A DNA stretch of 64,000 bases, taken from assembly GCF_035222375.1 (NCBI RefSeq), contig NW_026946366.1:1612001-1676000 (forward strand), read 5' to 3'. The notes under the pieces are model-generated. The model did not search any database and was not told the origin of the DNA. It worked only from the letters and a program-made list of their open reading frames with translations. Made by a program: the position numbers and the translations under genes. Shown here piece after piece: positions 1-10,330 of the stretch. The DNA is from Podospora pseudocomata. Taxonomy: Eukaryota > Ascomycota > Sordariomycetes > Sordariales > Podosporaceae. The first letter of the stretch is position 1. Every line of letters starts with the position of its first letter.

Positions 1-1528
1 ATGAGGGCGAAGTTGGTTCCTGACGTTTGGCTTTGCTGGACTGACTACCAATAAAATAGCGATGATTGAGAGAAAGCGGACGCGAAGGGAAAGAGGAGCA
101 GTATAGGCGAGGGTGGGGTCGATGGCTATTAATCTGTAGAGAAGCTGGTCACAGTCGGCTTGTTTATTATCTCTCACCTCAACTCTCGACGACAAGATAA
201 CAAAAAGAGGAGAAAGGGGTGAGAAAGGTACGAGGTGTGGTGGTACAGATCACGGAAGGGGGAGAAGCAGGAAAATATGACGGATGGACATTGGACATTG
301 GACGCGGCACTACTTAGCCACGATGCACGACGGTTCGCAACAGGGGGGTTACTGCTTGATGAGCCCATTGGGTAACATTTGGCTTTCTCGAAGCTCCTGA
401 TTGGGCACCAGCATGCATTTCCAACGAACTGGGTGACAGTCAGGGGGGCCACGCTATAATGAAAGCTTTGAGCTCCGTTAAAATTATTACCTGACAGCGG
501 TGTCAACGGTCTCGAACCCAACTCTTTGTCAGCGTGTTTCGAATGCGCAAAGGCGTGCAATTTCCCCCACGAAAAATCTCGAGTGGTCCCGTGACGCCTG
601 TGCCAGGGCACGTCGATGATGACAACGTGCCTCTGCTGCGGTCAACCAAGATTGCGTCGCCCGCCGCCGTCAGGCATGGCAATATTCTCGGTTCTGTCCC
701 AATTTAGCGATGGAGGGGGACGCATGATGTGTCTGCGATCCGCTTACAAAGGGGCATATCGGAGGTGTGGGGCTATGACATGGAGGTCTCGCGGGACTCG
801 GTGCGGGGAGTGACCCCGATTGACGGGAGTGGTGACACCGTTAAATCGGCTACCCCATGCGGACATCACCCGAACTCGGGGATCGGACTTGTCCGGACAT
901 GGTAACATGTCATGCAGTTTGAGATCAATTCACTGCAGATGAGTTTCGAGGAAACCATTGCACTTCAGCAACCTGGCATAATTAGCAATTACCATCATGT
1001 AATGGAATGGGTGATCATGGAACGCCGATCGCAACCTCCAAAGCCACAAGGCTTGGTGGTGGTCCAACATCACACAGTTGACGCCCAAAGCCATTTGGTT
1101 GCTGCTGCTGCATCAGTCTAAGCCTCAGTTACGCAGTGGATTCGATCAGATGGAGCAACACTTTGTCGATGCTAACCCAGCCCAAATTCACATAATCACG
1201 CGGAAGACAAGGGACCAGACCAGTACAGGTGTTTTTTTGTCTTGATTTGTTTTGTATAGCGTTGGCAGCCGGACGTAATCCATTGTTTTGAAGAGAACCC
1301 CTTTCCTGCCTTTCAACAAGACAAAGACGAGGTAAACTCCCACGTTCGTTCCTAAATCGTATCGCTTATTTCCCGAGACGCCGTATTCATCGAGTCGCAG
1401 ACTTGAAGCCTGGACCCAGCACAAAAGTCGAATTCCTCCGTCATGCCAACGCCACCAACCCCGCCCCGGCAGAGCTCAAACTCTAGACCATGCTTCCATT
1501 GTTGTTTTCGGGAGACAGTCGTCAGAAT
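1..1528. other. Intergenic / upstream region, no supported gene
   Basis: I see no convincing coding region here. The open frames are short, lack family motifs and do not join through good introns. Around 884-895 there is a CGG-N6-CCG arrangement, the classic shape of a Zn2Cys6 regulator site. Part of the stretch near 1440-1528 is expected to be the 3' UTR of the eL38 gene. The far left may belong to a gene outside the window. Confidence 0.5.
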
Positions 1529-2009
1529 TTAAGCCTGGACCTTCTTGTTTCTCTTGGGAATGTCAGTGATGACGAGGGCTGCGGTGTCGTCTGGTCAGTT
1601 CCATGCTATCTTCCGGATATAATGCGGCTATTCGTCGAGAAACATACTGGGAGGCAAGCTCTGCTTGAGCTTCTCCGCCTTGTCGGAGTCCTTGAGAACC
1701 AAGGTGTAGAGGTGTCTCTGGCAGCGGACCTTGAACTTGATCTGAGACTTGTTCTTCTTGATCCGCGCGGCTGTATCCATAAAAAGTCGAGTCAGTTCCC
1801 ATCTCTTCATTGCCTTTCTTCTTTCATTTCCTAGTTTTCGAGTCGGTAGGTTACGTACAGGAGGCGTCCGACCGGCGGCAGATCTCGATGAACTAAAAAC
1901 ACAAAATGTCAGTCAAAAATGCTTTTGTCGGTTTTTTTGGATTCGGCCCAAAAAACTGGCCAGGCCATGATTTACCCACCTGCTTGATATCTCCGATTTC
2001 CTGAGGCAT
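1529..2009 (-). CDS. rpl38: 60S ribosomal protein eL38 (L38)
   Basis: Structural protein of the large cytoplasmic ribosomal subunit. Four exons join cleanly: 1980-2009, 1859-1892, 1648-1770 and 1529-1578, giving 237 nt and a 78-residue protein, the normal size for the family. The start [10 protein letters not shown], the core [19 protein letters not shown] and KLKQSLPP, and the basic tail ending KKVQA are characteristic of eL38. The three introns are 87, 88 and 69 nt with GTGGGT, GTACGT and GTATGT donors. A simple reading of the third exon runs into an early stop; the fourth exon is needed to give the conserved TLVITDIPK end. High intron density in a short ribosomal protein gene is usual in filamentous fungi. 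Identity is close to certain. Confidence 0.96.
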
Positions 2010-2418
2010 TTTGACGGCTGTGATGAGTCTCCTGTAAACGGTCTACGGAAGTTCAAAGTCGGGGTTGGAGGGGATTTCTCAAAATTATTCAGTTTGTGTG
2101 GGTTTCTCCGAATTGGCTCGCTCTGGGTGGGGCTCCTGCACACTCGACGCCCAAGCCATCGCCAGGGGTCTTCGAGGAGGTCATAGCGCCCCGACTGTGG
2201 CTGGGTGACGTGTCCCGCTTTGTGGCGCTAGCTGTCGGTGGCCAAGGTAAGAGCGTTGACGACGACAACACCTGTTCTTATCGAAGGACTTATTTACTTT
2301 GGTTCATTTTTCCTGCTAGTTGCCCTCGAGGTTCTTTGCCGGACTTCTTTATCATTATCCAAAAGCCAGAGTTTTCACAACACTGTTTGTCAAGGACTGA
2401 GCGTCAGTGTAAGCCAAG

Positions 2419-2844
2419 ATGCCAACGCCACTCGATCGTGCAATGAGATCACGGGTAAGTGTATGCTTTAAGCTTTGGTAACAGTTCACTAACTACATCT
2501 CATAGAATGCTTTCCTAGGTAACATATTAAGACCCCGGCAAGGAAGATCGGCTTTCATTAACATATGAACAGCTTTCACAGGTCTGGTGACGGGTGTTGC
2601 CGTATGGGCGATCTGGGGAGGAGACATGTTCCCCACAAGCCCAGACCCAACTGGTAATCCAGAGGAATGGTCTAAAGAAGACCTCCGGAGATGGCTCGCC
2701 GCTGTATGTTGTGTAGTTGGGAGTACTGTTCTGTCTTCATCGATGCTGACCAGCCAACAGCGAAATCTTCACCCTCAAGACTCAGACACGAGGGAGCAAC
2801 TGTTGGAGAGGGTTAAAGCAAACATGAGGATTCCAAGGCAGTGA
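2419..2844 (+). CDS. Small single-span membrane protein with Ish1-like tail
   Basis: An 84-residue protein built from four exons: 2419-2454, 2506-2518 (13 nt), 2582-2703 and 2761-2844 (255 nt in total, in frame). The introns are 51, 63 and 57 nt, each with GTAAGT, GTAACA or GTATGT donors, CACTAAC/CATTAAC/GCTGAC branch sites and CAG or TAG acceptors. Residues about 13-29 (start NAFLGLVTGVAVWAIWG) form one hydrophobic helix. The tail has an EEWSKEDLRRWLAAR motif followed by a charged helix ending MRIPRQ, which recalls the Ish1/Msc1-type or SAP-like helical motif. I do not know a named family for the whole protein. It may be anchored in an organelle membrane by its N-terminal helix. It sits 569 bp upstream of Ste24 on the same strand. 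The gene model is much better supported than any function. Confidence 0.72.
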
Positions 2845-3413
2845 ATGGGAGACAGTCCTACTCCTTCATACGTACATAAAGAGAATTGATATTGCATTGA
2901 AAGGGACATGGACTTATCTTGTTGTAGGCAACGGCGACATGCTTTTAATTCTTAGCTAAAGAAGATGCCAATGCTCCAACATATTTCATCAAAACTGCTT
3001 CCTGGACCCTCAATTCGCGGCTGTCGGCCTCACAGGCAAGAGATATCCCCAGTCATCAATCAAGGTACTAACACAAGATATGGGATAAGTGACAAAGCAA
3101 AGAACAATAGCAACCTGGGTGTGTGAGGTTTCATCCAACCAAAACATGCAATCTGGGGTGTTAGCGTTGCAGTAGGGCCATCGGAGGTTTATAGCCAATC
3201 AGAGTCCACAATCAGCTATGAGGTAAGCCTAGCTTGGCGGATTACTGACGCTCCTGCAGCAAGGGGCGCATGCGCTACAAGGACAGTTTGTTCTCTGACG
3301 GGAACGACAAGGCAGCAAAGGACTTTGTCCATCTTACAACCCCTCAATCCGTCCCTCGATAAATCGTCTCCCGAGTCTGCGACAGCTCTCATTGTCGCAG
3401 CCTCTCCGCGACG
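2845..3413. other. Intergenic, 3' UTR and Ste24 promoter
   Basis: About 570 bp between the small membrane protein gene and Ste24. Nothing coding is supported. The last part, just before the Ste24 start, is pyrimidine-rich and probably the Ste24 5' leader. Confidence 0.5.
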
Positions 3414-4912
3414 ATGGATATTCTACAGGTATGCACTAAGCGCATTCTTCCCGTTCAATCCTCCCCAGCTAACATGGATCAACTGTAGCGCCTCGCGCGG
3501 TTCCTCGACCGTCCGCTATTCCCCTGGAAGAAGCTAATTATCGGGTTCTCTGTTGCCCAATTCCTGTTCGAAGGTGTCCTCGGTATTCGCCAGTATCGTG
3601 TCTTGACCAAGACCAAGCCCCCCGCCGTTCTCCAGCATGAAGTCACACAAGAGGTTTTCGACAAGAGCCAGGCCTATGGACGCGCCAAGGCCAAGTTCTC
3701 TCTGATCAACGGTCTCTACGGTCAAATCCAAAACTTCGCATTCTACCACTTCGATATTCTCCCCAAGCTCTGGTCATGGTCTGGCAACCTACTCCTTCGC
3801 TTCGCACCCACTCGGTTCACCGGCGAAATCTCGCAATCTATCGTGTTCATTCTGGCCTTCATCTTCATCCACCAAGTCGTCTCGCTCCCGTCCAACATCT
3901 ACCAGACATTTGTTCTGGAGGAGAAGTTTGGATTCAACAAGCAGACCCCGAAGCTCTTCGTCACGGATATGATCAAGTCCAACCTGTTGGCTGTGGTTTT
4001 GACTCCTCCCATTCTTGCCGGTTTCCTCGCCATCATTAAGAAGACTGGCAGCCAGTTCTTCTATTACCTCTGGATGTTCGGCGCTGGTCTTCAGGTCTTC
4101 ATGATTACGATTTACCCCATTGCTATCCTGCCACTGTTCAACAAACTTTCTCCCCTGGAGGAAGGCAAGCTCAAGACCGACGTTGAGGACCTCGCCAAGA
4201 AGCTCAAGTTCCCTCTTCACGAACTCCACGTCATCGATGGCAGCAAGCGCAGCGCTCACAGCAACGCCTATTTTTTTGGTCTCCCCTGGAAGAAGCACAT
4301 TGTTATCTACGACACTCTGATTGAGAAGAGCGAGACCGAGGAGGTCGTTGCTGTTCTCGCCCACGAACTTGGTCACTGGAGCTTGGGCCACACCACCAAG
4401 CTGTTTGGTATTTCTCAGGTATGTCTCTCACCTCGTCACTCCTCGCACCACTGTATTAACCCTCCAACCAGGCTCACTTCTTCTACATCTTTGCCCTCTT
4501 CTCCGTCTTCGTAAACAACAACTCCCTCTACGCCGATTTTGGCTTCCACGCCCAGCACCCCATCATCGTCGGCTTCCTCCTCTTCAGCGACATCCTCGGC
4601 CCCGCCGACAATGTCATCAAGTTCCTCATGAACATCCTCAGCCGCCGCTTCGAGTTCCAAGCCGACGCCTTTGCCAACAATCTTGGGTACAATGCTGAGC
4701 TGGCTTCTTCTCTCATTAAGCTGCAGATCCAGAACTTGAGCACCATGGACGCTGATTGGGCTTTTGCCGCCTATCACTTCTCTCATCCTATCCTTTCGGA
4801 GAGGTTGAAGGCGTTGAACTGGCAGCCTACGGAGAAGGTGGTTGTTAAGGATACGGTTGGGGAGGAGAAGAAGGAGGACACGGCTGTTACCACTGGGAGG
4901 GATGAGCTTTGA
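3414..4912 (+). CDS. ste24: CAAX prenyl protease 1 (Ste24-type zinc metalloprotease)
   Basis: Integral ER/inner nuclear membrane protease of family M48 that removes the AAX tripeptide from farnesylated CAAX proteins and, in yeast, also trims the a-factor precursor. Three exons: 3414-3428 (only MDILQ), 3489-4418 and 4472-4912, giving 461 residues, the normal family length. The zinc site HELGH lies at residues 297-301, and the third ligand is the Glu of FEFQADAF near residue 376. Several long hydrophobic helices are visible, for example SIVFILAFIFIHQVV and LLAVVLTPPILAGFLAII. The C-terminus is a short charged tail. The first intron comes after only five codons, so the true start would be missed by a simple ORF search. 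Identity is very secure. Confidence 0.96.
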
Positions 4913-5244
4913 GGGGGTGAATAAGAAAATTAGTAGGAAGAGGTGGACGGTAATCCATTATAGAGGATTGATATTTGTGCGTCATGATTCATTGATATTT
5001 AAGTAGAAATATGATACAGGAAGAGTGATCTGACGTTTCCGATTCAGTCTGTTCACGAGTTGTGAGCAAAGATGGCAGCATTCTGTAGCACAAAGAGCCA
5101 ACACCCACCAGCGTTTTTTAACTCAAAAACCCTAACCCTACCTATACCAACCCCCATACAACACCATGACTTACATCCTACACAACCTCCCATTACAAGT
5201 AAGTGTTCTGGATAAAGAAGAATTCGAATCAGATAAAAAGAAAC
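4913..5244. other. Intergenic between Ste24 and tRNA-Glu
   Basis: About 330 bp, AT-richer, holding the Ste24 3' UTR. No gene is seen. Confidence 0.5.
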
Positions 5245-5316
5245 CACCCCTCCTGGGAGTCGAACCCAGCGCAACGGAATGAGAATCCGCTATGTTAACC
5301 GATACACCAGAGGGGT
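5245..5316 (-). tRNA. tRNA-Glu (anticodon CTC)
   Basis: A 72-nt cloverleaf on the minus strand. The acceptor stem ACCCCTC pairs with GAGGGGT, followed by a G discriminator base. The D arm contains GGTTAAC, the anticodon loop reads TTCTCAT (anticodon CTC), and the T arm is CTGGG-TTCGACT-CCCAG. No intron. Internal A and B boxes are intact, so it should be a functional Pol III gene. Confidence 0.95.
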
Positions 5317-5986
5317 TGTTGCCCGGTCATGGAGCTGTTTGCTGTTTGTTGGAAGGTGCTGACGGAGGAGATGTTTGTAAGACATGAGGGATGTGTGGAG
5401 GAAGGAAGGAGGGAGATGGGGAGGGATTTGGGTAGGAAGAAGGGCAGGAAGGATGGCAGGTGGGCAGGAAGGTGGGCAGGAAGGTGGGCAGGAAGGAAGC
5501 AGAAGGGCGGGTAACATGGAACGGGGTCAGGAAGGTGCGGTCCTACTGTAAGATGTCACTCCTGGCGAAGAAGGGAATGGCAGACACAATTGGCAAGAAG
5601 TCTGTGATATAAAGCGAAAATGGTATAGGCATCCGGAAGCAACTTCAGTTTCGGGGGATCATCACTCGTTGGTAACATCATCTGATCAACGCCCATCCAA
5701 GACCATGATGATTCGTAACAACAAACTTGTCACAGGGCAAAAAATTTTAAGCAAGCACTGACAGGGTGGTAAAGATAGTCCAACTACAAGAAATACTACG
5801 GATATAGGTACAGCTGCCCAGCGTCTCGAATAAGTTCTCTTATCTAGCCCCAGATACCAGTACATAGTTTGTGTGATTTTACACCAATTTGTTACTTACA
5901 GTATGTCTTATTTCCTTGCCTCATAATCCAAGATGGTCAACATCTTACAGTCATTTCCACTCGAAAGCTGGTCCGTACCTCCATCG
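5317..5986. other. Intergenic with minisatellite
   Basis: Between tRNA-Glu and the decayed gene. Apart from the GGCAGGAAGGTG-type tandem repeat listed separately, I see no coding sequence. Confidence 0.5.
5443..5502 (+). repeat. 12-bp G-rich minisatellite
   Basis: Tandem, slightly degenerate copies of the 12-mer GGCAGGAAGGTG, about four in number, within a longer purine-rich tract that starts near 5398. It lies just upstream of tRNA-Glu with respect to the direction of tRNA transcription. Confidence 0.8.
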
Positions 5987-7380
5987 TCAGCCTTGCCCCC
6001 TATACTTCATCTTGACCCATCTCCATATACGCATTCTACCCTCCTCCGAATCGTCAACATGTTTTGCCAGCACTGCCTCCCACCACTCGCGCGTAAGCTG
6101 CGCATCAGTCCCGGCCAGAGCCGCAACCCGATACGCTACCCAAACAATGTCAAAAGCGAGCCGCATCTTCATTTTGGTGTCATAATCTGCAACCTCCGGG
6201 ATTTTGATCCAGTCGATATCGGTGTGAGAAAAAGCTTCCCTAATGGTGGGTGATTCAACTCGACGCCTTGTCTTGGTTTGACTAAGCATTTGCGGCGGTT
6301 AACAATATCTTCTCTGGTCATCTCTCACAGCAGTGGACTATCTTCGAGAGAGAAATAGCTCGTGTTGATCCAATGAAGCTGGAGCTGGGTTTCCGAACCC
6401 TCCTTGTCGAATGCCTTGCTGTCAGGATTAAGATATTTGAGGCCGAAGCGGGCGTGCCTCCATAGTCTTTTGACAGTGAGACCCAGGCAGATCTGATTCC
6501 AGCTTTCATTGTCGATAAATTTCTCTTTGACTTCCGATGAGCCAGAAGGGCGAAAAAGATTCTTGCTGGAGTTGATGTCGATGGCGGAATCAAAGAGCAA
6601 AGGCCATGCTTGCTCCAAGCACTGGAGAAATTCCTTGGTCTTCCCAAGGTCACGGTTGACTAGAGGAGAAATGATGTGACCGATCTCAGTGCGATACATC
6701 TCTGATACCGTCCCCTTAATTAGACACGGGTTTTCGGTGCTGCTACGGGGCGGATGATCCGTCTCATAGTCCTCGAGAGCTTCTAGTCCTTCAAAAGCTA
6801 GAGGCAGCATTGACTGTTAGTGACTGTATGTTAATACTGTTTCTACTCCACCTCAACCTACACATTCGGATCAAGGGCCTGATTTCCCGTAGTCGCCACA
6901 CCATTTAAGTACCTCCTCATCTGACATTGTCTCTTTCGCCAACTTGTTCAGCGTAGCCAGTGGGGTGACGGCCAGCATAGCAGCAAACGCCTCGTCATCG
7001 AGCTTCATCGGCTCGGCGCAAAAGAGAGAGAGCCGGGCTTAAACCTCTTTAACCAGGTTGTATCGCTCATCCAGTTCTTGGACTGAGAAAACATCTTCAC
7101 CTCATGGAGGGTTTGCGGCTGAAAGCAGCCGAAAAAGCCGTTTTACATCGAAGAACGTGGTGTCAGGGGGGGAGAGCTGAGGTTTGAAATCCACTTGAGC
7201 GCCTTGCAGTTCGAATATATCTTCTACTATGCGTAGTAAAGGGACGTCGACATCAACCAGCTTGATATTTGGCCGGGTGTAGGGTTTGATGACTTCTTCA
7301 ATGAACCATTCCTCATCGGCTCAGCAACCCCAGAGCCAGTCGACATCCTCTTCGCTGGTTTGGGGCTCAACAGTCGCCAT
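5987..7380 (-). pseudogene. Decayed protein-coding gene, family not recognised
   Basis: A host-type gene that has lost its reading frame. From an ATG at 7380 (MATVEPQTSEEDVDWLWG) one frame stays protein-like for about 500 nt but is crossed by four stops, three TGA and one TAA, with good coding texture between them, for example MKLDDEAFAAMLAVTPLA. A fungal-type intron with donor GTAGGT, branch CACTAAC and a TAG acceptor is still visible near 6797-6870. The next block, 6350-6810, reads through 160 residues (ISPLVNRDLGKTKEFLQCLEQ). The last block, 5987-6289, is in another frame (HTDIDWIKIPEVADYD), so at least one frameshift has occurred. I do not recognise the family. The few stops and preserved texture suggest recent loss. 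Strong RIP is unlikely because base composition is ordinary. Confidence 0.6.
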
Positions 7381-8234
7381 GTTGAATTCCTTTTCTTGAA
7401 TACCGGGGTTGCGAGCTGATGCTAGGAAGAGGTTTGAAGGTTGAGTAATGGTCGGCAGGTTGTGCTTTTGAAGTGATGAAGTTGGGGAAGGTGTGAGTCA
7501 GTCAGTTTGAAAATCAAATCAAGAGGGCAATCGCCGGAGGTCAGGGAAGGAACTGCTTGCTGCAGTCATGGCCATTCGGCAGGAGCAGGTGCCTGATGAA
7601 AATAAACGGCAGGAGCAAACTGATCTCCGGCCGTGTTGAGCTGCCTTTCAAACCTAATGACTGCCGATATTTCTTTGGGCCCGTCGTTATCACCACCGTT
7701 TTCAATTCAGTACTGCAAGCAACTATTCAGTACTGCAAACAACTATTATGAGACTTTGAACAATGTATCCATGTCGAATCAACTGTCATTTCAGCTCCTC
7801 TAAATATCCCATCGTCTTTCATAGTTCGCCTGACCAACCCCTACAACACCCTCACGAAGCATAAAGAATTACAGAGTTCATCGCACACGGCAATTTGATG
7901 ATCAACATATAATATGTCACTCTTCCTGATATGCAAACGTTGTGGTAGGGCTTTTTCGATATCTAATTGGACAAGACAGACGTGTTGGCGATGCATACCA
8001 ATCATCCACATCTTGATCCAATACGACAAACTAACCGATCTATTCTCCTGCCTCAAACGGCACAGCAAACCTATCCTATTGTATTTACATCACCTGGCAG
8101 AAGATTCCCTATTCAGGAACAACATCCAGATCTCACCTTACACGCGAGATGAACAAGCAGTCCATGTTGTGTTTGTCTGTTGTATCTACCGTATTAAGAG
8201 GCGATTGACCTGAGCCTTGCGAGAGGAAAAAGAG
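7381..8234. other. Intergenic, no supported gene
   Basis: No coding region recognised. It contains a perfect-but-one tandem duplication of 20 bp at 7705-7744 and otherwise unremarkable sequence. Short open frames on both strands around 7840-8210 have no family motif. Confidence 0.45.
7705..7744. repeat. Tandem duplication of a 20-bp unit
   Basis: Two adjacent copies of a 20-bp unit beginning ATTCAGTACTGCAA (7705-7724 and 7725-7744) that differ at one base. It is probably a replication slip. Confidence 0.85.
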
Positions 8235-8480
8235 AAAAAAAGGCAAAATCTCGCTGGCCAACTCCGTAGAGGTGGCCAGCTACGAAACCCCCGGTAGGGT
8301 TTTCTTCGTAACGGGGGGACGGTTGAAGGGGGGGTCGAATTCCTTGAAGGCAATCTCGAAAGACAGAGCCTCGCTGAGGAATCGAATTCAGGTGTCCACG
8401 GAGCCTTGTTTCCAAGGAGCATTGTTCGTTGCCTGATCCGGGCTGCCTACGTCTTACCCGCTGAACCATTTGACCATTCC
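8235..8480 (-). ncRNA. Possible Pol III transcript or tRNA-derived SINE-like element
   Basis: On the minus strand an 11-base match to the tRNA A-box consensus (TGGTTCAGCGG, 8458-8468) is followed 80 nt later by a near B box (AATTCGATTCC, 8378-8388; one mismatch to GGTTCGANNCC at the first G's). Downstream lie a hairpin CCTTG-GAAA-CAAGG (near 8408-8421) and a strong hairpin at 8253-8280 with an 8-bp stem GCTGGCCA/TGGCCAGC, a further CTC/GAG stem and a UACG loop. Then comes a run of seven T, the usual Pol III stop (8235-8241). It does not fold as a standard tRNA. I could not match it to 7SL, U6, RNase P or MRP from memory. It could be a SINE head, an undescribed structured RNA, or chance. Confidence 0.35.
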
Positions 8481-9758
8481 AGTTACCAAATGAGTGCGTA
8501 GGCAGTTGTTGGAAGTTGGTTGCGAGAGGTGGTTTGTAAACCATAATCTGGACAGTCCATCCTGTCAGCGAGAGTTGCTCTGCTTACTCTCGCAGCAACC
8601 GCCACCATGTCTACCGAACAGTCTCGCAACTCGTCGCACTCATTGAGTGCTCGTAATCTCCATCTTGCACCCGTTACTGATTCTTCTTTTCCCAGCGCAG
8701 CTAAAACACCATCAATTTCCGCACTCCCCCCACCGTGCTCTTCCCAACCATTTCCCACCACATTCAACCCTTCTCTGGTATTCCCGATCCCTCCTCCGGA
8801 TAATTTACCTCACAACCACAATATTTCTAATCTCCTTTACAGCCGGCCTGCTGACCACCTCCCTCTCGATCGCCCAAAACCTCCTCTCCTAGCCACTATC
8901 AATCAGCCCCCTCCTTCTCCCCTCCGCTATTTTGTCCATCACCAGCCCCCGAATTATATTCTTATCTAGACTCTTTCTCTTCTCGCTCACATCGCTGGAA
9001 AGAGACTGTCAAGGTCATTTAACGACTTGGTAATAGCGAAAGCAGTGCAGGGAGTAGCGATGGGAATGGAGGTGGTGGATCCAGGTTAGAATTATTGGGT
9101 GGCGGCTTTTCCGGCGCAGATATTTACATCCTGTGAGTCCATTGTTGAGTCTTGATAAGACAAAGATGCTGACATTGGCCGACCCTATTTTTCGTCTGAG
9201 CTTGATTGTCATCTCACAACAGTTTGACTTGGAGAGACTTGGGCCGGAGATGGAAAGCGTTGGCTGGCGGTTCATTCATCACAGCGGCGCAACTGGGGAC
9301 ATCGATCGAAATGATGGCGGTCATCACACCAGCAGTAGGTGGTGAGCAACACCAGATTACCCCTATTAAAAGCCGGAGCTACGCTCCCCAAGACTACACC
9401 CAACCAGTAGTTCTCCCCCTTTGAGCACGAAGTCCTCAACGAGACTATTACTATAAGCTAATAGGAGAGTGTCATGTCGAGGGTCTGATGTATTATAACA
9501 CTTCACGGATAAGGAGGTTAAAGGATGGGATTATACGCTTGGTGTAGCACGGGATGGTGTTTTTGCGCTGGTCAACCTCTCCATGCGTACAAGATTTACA
9601 TGGTTCCTGATAGCATGAGCAATATGCTGTACCTCTCTTACATATCCGCTGTCACTCCACAGTACATTCTATCTTAGTGGAGGCTGGAAGGGCGCTGGTG
9701 TTCAAAAAAACGATGATGCCTGCTGGGAGAGTGGGGGACAAGCAAAATATCAAGCTTT
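8481..9758. other. Intergenic, weak coding-like traces only
   Basis: A frame opening with a good Kozak context at 8607 (GCCACCATGTCT) runs 120 codons but is proline/serine-rich and lacks homology I can name. An overlapping frame has one hydrophobic stretch (LTTTIFLISFTAGLLTTSL) like a first transporter helix. No continuous gene can be built, so at most this is a remnant. Confidence 0.35.
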
Positions 9759-9832
9759 TGATTTCGTCCAGGCTCGAACTGGAGACCTTCAGTGTGTTAG
9801 ACTGACGTGATAACCAACTACACCACGAAACC
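9759..9832 (-). tRNA. tRNA-Val (anticodon AAC)
   Basis: A 74-nt cloverleaf on the minus strand. The acceptor stem GGTTTCG pairs with CGAAATC (one G-T pair), then the discriminator A. The D arm contains GTAGTTGGTTATCAC, the anticodon loop is CTAACAC (anticodon AAC) between ACAGT-like stems, and the T arm is CCAG-TTCGAGC-CTGG. No intron. Internal promoter boxes are intact. Confidence 0.94.
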
Positions 9833-10330
9833 TCGTACTTTGATGCTGCCAATGTGAGAAAATAGTGTATACATAGGTAAAACTAAACTCGATGTTGGAG
9901 GTTACCAAGATCCTTCAGTTTTGAGCCACGGAGCCCCTGAAGCCCTGAATCCCAATTCCCACAACCTGCGAAACAGTAACACAATAAAGCTACGCGCAGA
10001 ACTATTTGCATTGCTGTCTAGCTTATCCCAGTGGCCTCACTAGGTTTAAGGACACATAAATTTATCGTTGCATCCTAGGGCGTTTTTATTATATGACTAG
10101 GTAAATTATCATCCCGCCTACAGAACCTTTCCGCGGTTGTTTGGTGAAATAGTTCCCTTGCCAGCGGTGCCTCAAATCTCGTTATGTCCACCAAGACCCT
10201 TTCTACCCCAGCGAAGTCGAGCTGAACGGCACACGAATCCCAGAATTCTGCCCAATCCTGGAAATGATCCAAGCACTCGTGTGCTTCGTGATCAAGCAAC
10301 AAATGCAAGGCCTTGTATCCAGCTAGCTGC
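9833..10330. other. Intergenic between tRNA-Val and the F-box-like gene
   Basis: About 500 bp. It presumably holds the 3' UTR of the minus-strand gene at 10331-12055. A 111-codon minus frame near 10075-10410 overlaps that gene and has no motif. Confidence 0.45.

Noticed and set aside
489-501. B-box-like GGTTCGAGACC on the minus strand
   Set aside because: Flanking bases do not form a T stem and no acceptor or anticodon arm can be drawn, so it is not a tRNA.
174-611. 145-codon minus-strand open frame at the left edge
   Set aside because: No domain, no signal peptide, no supporting introns; Ser/Pro-rich texture typical of chance frames.
8607-8969. 120-codon plus-strand frame with a good Kozak start
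   Set aside because: Low-complexity proline-rich sequence, no homologous motif and no plausible continuation through introns.
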